Below, one piece after another: positions 60,401 through 64,000 of a stretch of DNA of 64,000 bases. The notes below the pieces were generated by a model. The model was not told where the DNA came from. It ran no database searches and saw only the letters and a list, made by a program, of their open reading frames with translations. The DNA comes from Sympetrum striolatum (lineage: Eukaryota > Arthropoda > Insecta > Odonata > Libellulidae), in assembly GCA_947579665.1 (NCBI GenBank), contig CANPUZ010000073.1:124001-188000 (forward strand), given 5' to 3'. The first letter of the stretch is position 1; every line of letters starts with the position of its first letter. The translations under genes and the position numbers were made by a program.

Positions 60401-63400
60401 ATCGATAAAATGAGGAAAATAAAGGGAAAAAAATTGAAATATCGTTCAAATAATTTTTTTTTTTGTTTTTTCGATAATAAATCGAAGAAATGAGGAAAAT
60501 AAAGGGAAAATAGAGGAAAAAAATCGAAAATTCGCCAAAATTATTCGTTTGTGTTGCTTTTTTCCATATAAAATCGATGAAATTAGGAAAATTAAGGGAA
60601 AAAAGAGGAAAAAAATTGAAAATTCACTAAAGTTATTCGTTTTTGTTGCTTTTTTCGATAATAAATCGATAAAATTAGGAAAATTAAGACTAAAAAAGTG
60701 GAAAAAAATTGATATTTCGCTCAAATTATTAGTTTTTGTTGCTTTTTTCGATAATAAATCGATAAAATTAGGAAAATTACGGGAAAACAATTGAAATTTC
60801 GCTCATATTATTAGTTTTTGTTGCTTTTTTCGATAATAAATGGATAAAGATAGGAAAATTAAGAAAAAAAAAGAGGAAAAAAATTGAAATTTTGCCAAAA
60901 TTATTCGTTTTTGTTGCTTTTTACCATATAAAATCGATGAAATTAGGAAAATTAAGGGAAAAAAGAGGAAAAAAATTGAAAATTCGCTAAAATTATTCGT
61001 TTTTGTTGCATTTTTCGATAATAATTCGATAAAATGAGGAAAATTAAGACTAAAAAAGAGGAAAAAAATTAAAATTTCGCTCAAATTATTAGTTTTTGTT
61101 GCTATTTTCGATAATAAATCGATTAACTGAGGAAAATTAAGGGAAAAAAAGAGGAAAAATATTGAAATTTCGCTCAAATCATTAGTTTTTGTTGCTTTTA
61201 TCGATAATAAATCGATAAAATGCGGAAAATTAAGGGAAAAAAAGAGGAAAAAAATCGAAATTTCGCCGAAGTTATTCGTTTTTGTTGCTTTTTTCGATAA
61301 TAAATGGATAAGATCAGGAAAATTAAGGGAAAAAAAGAGGAAAAAAATTGAAATTTCGCCAAAATTATTCGTTTTTGTTGCTTTCTTCGATAATAAATCG
61401 ATAAAATGAGGAAGATTAAGGGAAAAAAAGAGGAAAAAAAATTGAAATTTCGCTAAAATTATTCGCTTTTGTTGCTTTTTTGGATAATAAATCGATAAAA
61501 TGAGGAAAATTAAGGTAAAAACAGAGGAAAAAAATTGAAATTTCGCTCAAATTATTAGTTTTTGTTGCTTTTTTCGATAATAAATCGATAAAATTAGGAA
61601 AATTAAGGAAAAAAAAGAGGAAAAAAATTGAAATTTCGCTCATATTATTAGTTTTTGTTGCTTTTTTCGATAATAAATCGATAAAATTAGGAAAATTAAG
61701 AGAAAAAAAGAGGAAAAAAGTTGAAATTTCGCCAAAATTATTCGTTTTTGTTGCTTTTTTCGATAATAAATCGAAAAAATTAGGAAAATTAAGGGATAAA
61801 AAGAGGAAAAAAATTGAAATTTCGCTCAAATTATTAGTTTTTGTTGTTTTTTTCGATAATAAATCGATTAAATGAGGAAAAAAAGAGGAAAAAAATTGAA
61901 ATTTCGCTCAAATCATTAGTTTTTGTTGCTTTTATCGATAATAAATCGATAAAATTAGGAAAATTAAGGGAAAAAAAGAGGAAAAAAATTTAAATTTCTC
62001 CAAAATTATTCGTTTTCGTTACTTTTTTCGATAAAAAAGCGATAACATGAGGAAAATTAAGGGAAAAAAAGAGGAAAAAAATTTAAATTATGTCTCAAAT
62101 TATTAGTTTTTGTTGCTTTTTTCCATATAAAATCGACAATATGAGGAAAATTTAGGGAAAAAAAGAGGAAAAAAATTGAAATTTCGCTCAAATTATTCGT
62201 TTTTGTTGCATTTTTCGATAATAATTCGATAAAATTAGGAAAATTAAGGGAATAAAAGAGGAAAAAAATTGAAATTTCGCCAAAATTATTCGTTTTTGTT
62301 GCTTTTTTCGATAAAAAAGCGATAACATGAGGAAAATTAAGAGAAAAAAAGAGGAAAAAAATTGAAATTTCGCCAAAATTATTCGTTTTTGTTGCTTTTT
62401 ACCATATAAAATCGATGAAATTAGGAAAATTAAGGGAAAAAAGAGGAAAAAAATTGAAAATTCGCTAAAATTATTCGTTTTTGTTGCATTTTTCGATAAT
62501 AATTCGATAAAATGAGGAAAATTAAGACTAAAAAAGAGGAAAAAAATTAAAATTTCGCTCAAATTATTAGTTTTTGTTGCTATTTTCGATAATAAATCGA
62601 TTAACTGAGGAAAATTAAGGGAAAAAAAGAGGAAAAATATTGAAATTTCGCTCAAATCATTAGTTTTTAATGCTTTTATCGATAATAAATCGATAAAATT
62701 AGGAAAATTAAGGGAATAAAAGAGGAAAAAAATTGAAATTTCGCCAAAATTATTCGTTTTTGTTGCTTTTTTCAATAAAAAAGCGATAAAATGAGGAAAA
62801 TTAAGGGAAAAAAAGAGGAAAAAAATTGAAAATTCGCCAAAATTATTCGTTTGTGTTGCTCTTTTCCATATAAAATCGATGAAATTAGGAAAATTAAGGG
62901 AAAAAAGAGGAAAAAAATTGAAAATTCGCTAAAATTATTCGTTTTTGTTGCTTTTTTCGATAATAAATCGATAAAATGAGGAAAATTAAGGGAAAAAAAG
63001 AGGAAAAAAATTGAAATTTCGCTCAAATTATTCGTTTTTGTTGCTTTTTTCGATAATAAATCGACAAAATGCGGAAAATTAAGGGAAAAAAAGAGGAAAA
63101 AAATCGAAATTTCGCTAAAATTTCTTCGATTTTGTTGCTTTTTTAGATAATAAATCGATAAAATGAGGAAAATTAAGGGAAAAAAGAGGAAAAAAATTGA
63201 AATTTCGCCGAAGTTATTCGTTTTTGTTGCTTTTTTCGATAATAAATGGATAAGATCAGGAAAATTAAGGGAAAAAAAGAGGAAAAAAATTGAAATTTCG
63301 CCAAAATTATTCGTTTTTGTTGCTTTCTTCGATAATAAATCGATAAAATGAGGAAGATTAAGGGAAAAAAAGAGGAAAAAAAATTGAAATTTCGCTAAAA

Positions 63401-64000
63401 TTATTCGCTTTTGTTGCTTTTTTGGATAATAAATCGATAAACTGAGGAAAATTAAGGTAAAAACAGAGGAAAAAAATTGAAATTTCGCTCAAATTATTAG
63501 TTTTTGTTGCTTTTTTCGATAATAAATCGATAAAATTAGGAAAATTAAGGAAAAAAAAGAGGAAAAAAATTGAAATTTCGCTCATATTATTAGTTTTTGT
63601 TGCTTTTTTCGATAATAAATCGATAAAATTAGGAAAATTAAGAGAAAAAAAGAGGAAAAAAGTTGAAATTTCGCCAAAATTATTCGTTTTTGTTGCTTTT
63701 TTCGATAATAAATCGAAAAAATTAGGAAAATTAAGGGAAAAAAAGAGGAAAAAAATTGAAATTTCGCTCAAATTATTAGTTTTTGTTGTTTTTTTCGATA
63801 ATAAATCGATTAAATGAGGAAAAAAAGAGGAAAAAAATTGAAATTTCGCTCAAATCATTAGTTTTTGTTGCTTTTATCGATAATAAATCGATAAAATTAG
63901 GAAAATTAAGGGAAAAAAAGAGGAAAAAAATTTAAATTTCGCCAAAATTATTCGTTTTCGTTACTTTTTTCGATAAAAAAGCGATAACATGAGGAAAATT
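57497..64000. repeat. Satellite family B, third block
   Basis: About 70 family B monomers, continuing past the window edge, with no gene or unique sequence. Rarer units are shortened (for example CCAAATTATTTG at 58,262, and a unit lacking the ATAATAAATCG part at about 58,568). Two internal duplications are clear: offset 1,478 bp (about 60.9-61.2 to 62.4-62.66 kb, with TTGCATTTTTCG) and offset 1,942 bp, listed separately. Confidence 0.96.
63192..64000. repeat. Duplicate of 61.25-62.06 kb (offset 1,942 bp)
   Basis: Shares ATAAATGGATAAGATCAGG, GAGGAAGATTAAGGG, TTTTTTGGATAATAAATCG and AAACAGAGG with the earlier copy, with only a few changes. About 21 monomers per unit; the match is still intact at the last base of the window, so the unit continues beyond it. 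Confidence 0.85.

Noticed and set aside
1..64000. CRISPR-like array (short repeats at regular spacing)
   Set aside because: The whole 92-93 bp unit is conserved, so there are no unique spacers, and no cas-like genes are present. The sequence is eukaryotic satellite.
1..64000. Telomeric repeat arrays
   Set aside because: No run of TTAGG, TTAGGG or similar short telomere units is present; the AATTAAGGG in the monomer is a single occurrence per 93 bp.

Overview
This 64 kb window is almost wholly satellite DNA, and I can support no protein-coding or RNA gene in it. About 60.6 kb, roughly 655 head-to-tail copies, is made of a 92-93 bp AT-rich monomer (about 26% G+C). The remaining ~3.4 kb is a few non-satellite insertions. 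The sequence is eukaryotic. A piggyBac-like element, a TA-flanked MITE-like element and an (CA)n-bearing interspersed repeat suggest an animal, most plausibly an arthropod. That assignment is inference; nothing here identifies a species.

Layout. Positions 1-42785 are satellite family A (typical parts TTTTTCTTGC, TTTTTTCGGTCAAATCTCG, ATAAAATAAGG). Family A is interrupted twice by the same 200-bp foldback insertion (26304-26503 and 29104-29303, exactly 2,800 bp apart). Positions 42786-43807 are a ~1.02 kb insertion with 14-bp inverted ends, a diverged ~310-325 bp tandem core and a (CA)19 microsatellite. After about two more A monomers the array switches, without losing monomer register, to family B at ~44.01 kb (typical parts TTTTTGTTGC, TTTTTTCGATAATAAATCG, ATAAAATGAGG). 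Family B runs to the window end and is broken by two incomplete pieces of one piggyBac-like element (52032-53039 and 56561-57492).

History. The array is a mosaic of nested duplications. The clearest in A is a ~4,343-bp higher-order unit (~47 monomers) present twice in tandem (about 33.5-37.8 and 37.9-42.06 kb). The clearest in B is an 8,629-bp tandem duplication (44.41-53.04 kb) that broke the piggyBac-like element. Its second copy later lost 4,256 bp in total, mostly in whole-monomer steps. The element entered a TTAA that every typical monomer carries, and its two pieces together account for one complete insertion with TTAA on both outer sides.

The most notable property of the monomer itself is a regular series of nine A- or T-tracts spaced on average 10.3 bp apart around the whole unit, so the array should be intrinsically curved and strongly phased. 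The monomer also has an unusual excess of CpG. Long minus-strand reading frames exist because 93 bp is 31 codons; I do not regard them as genes.
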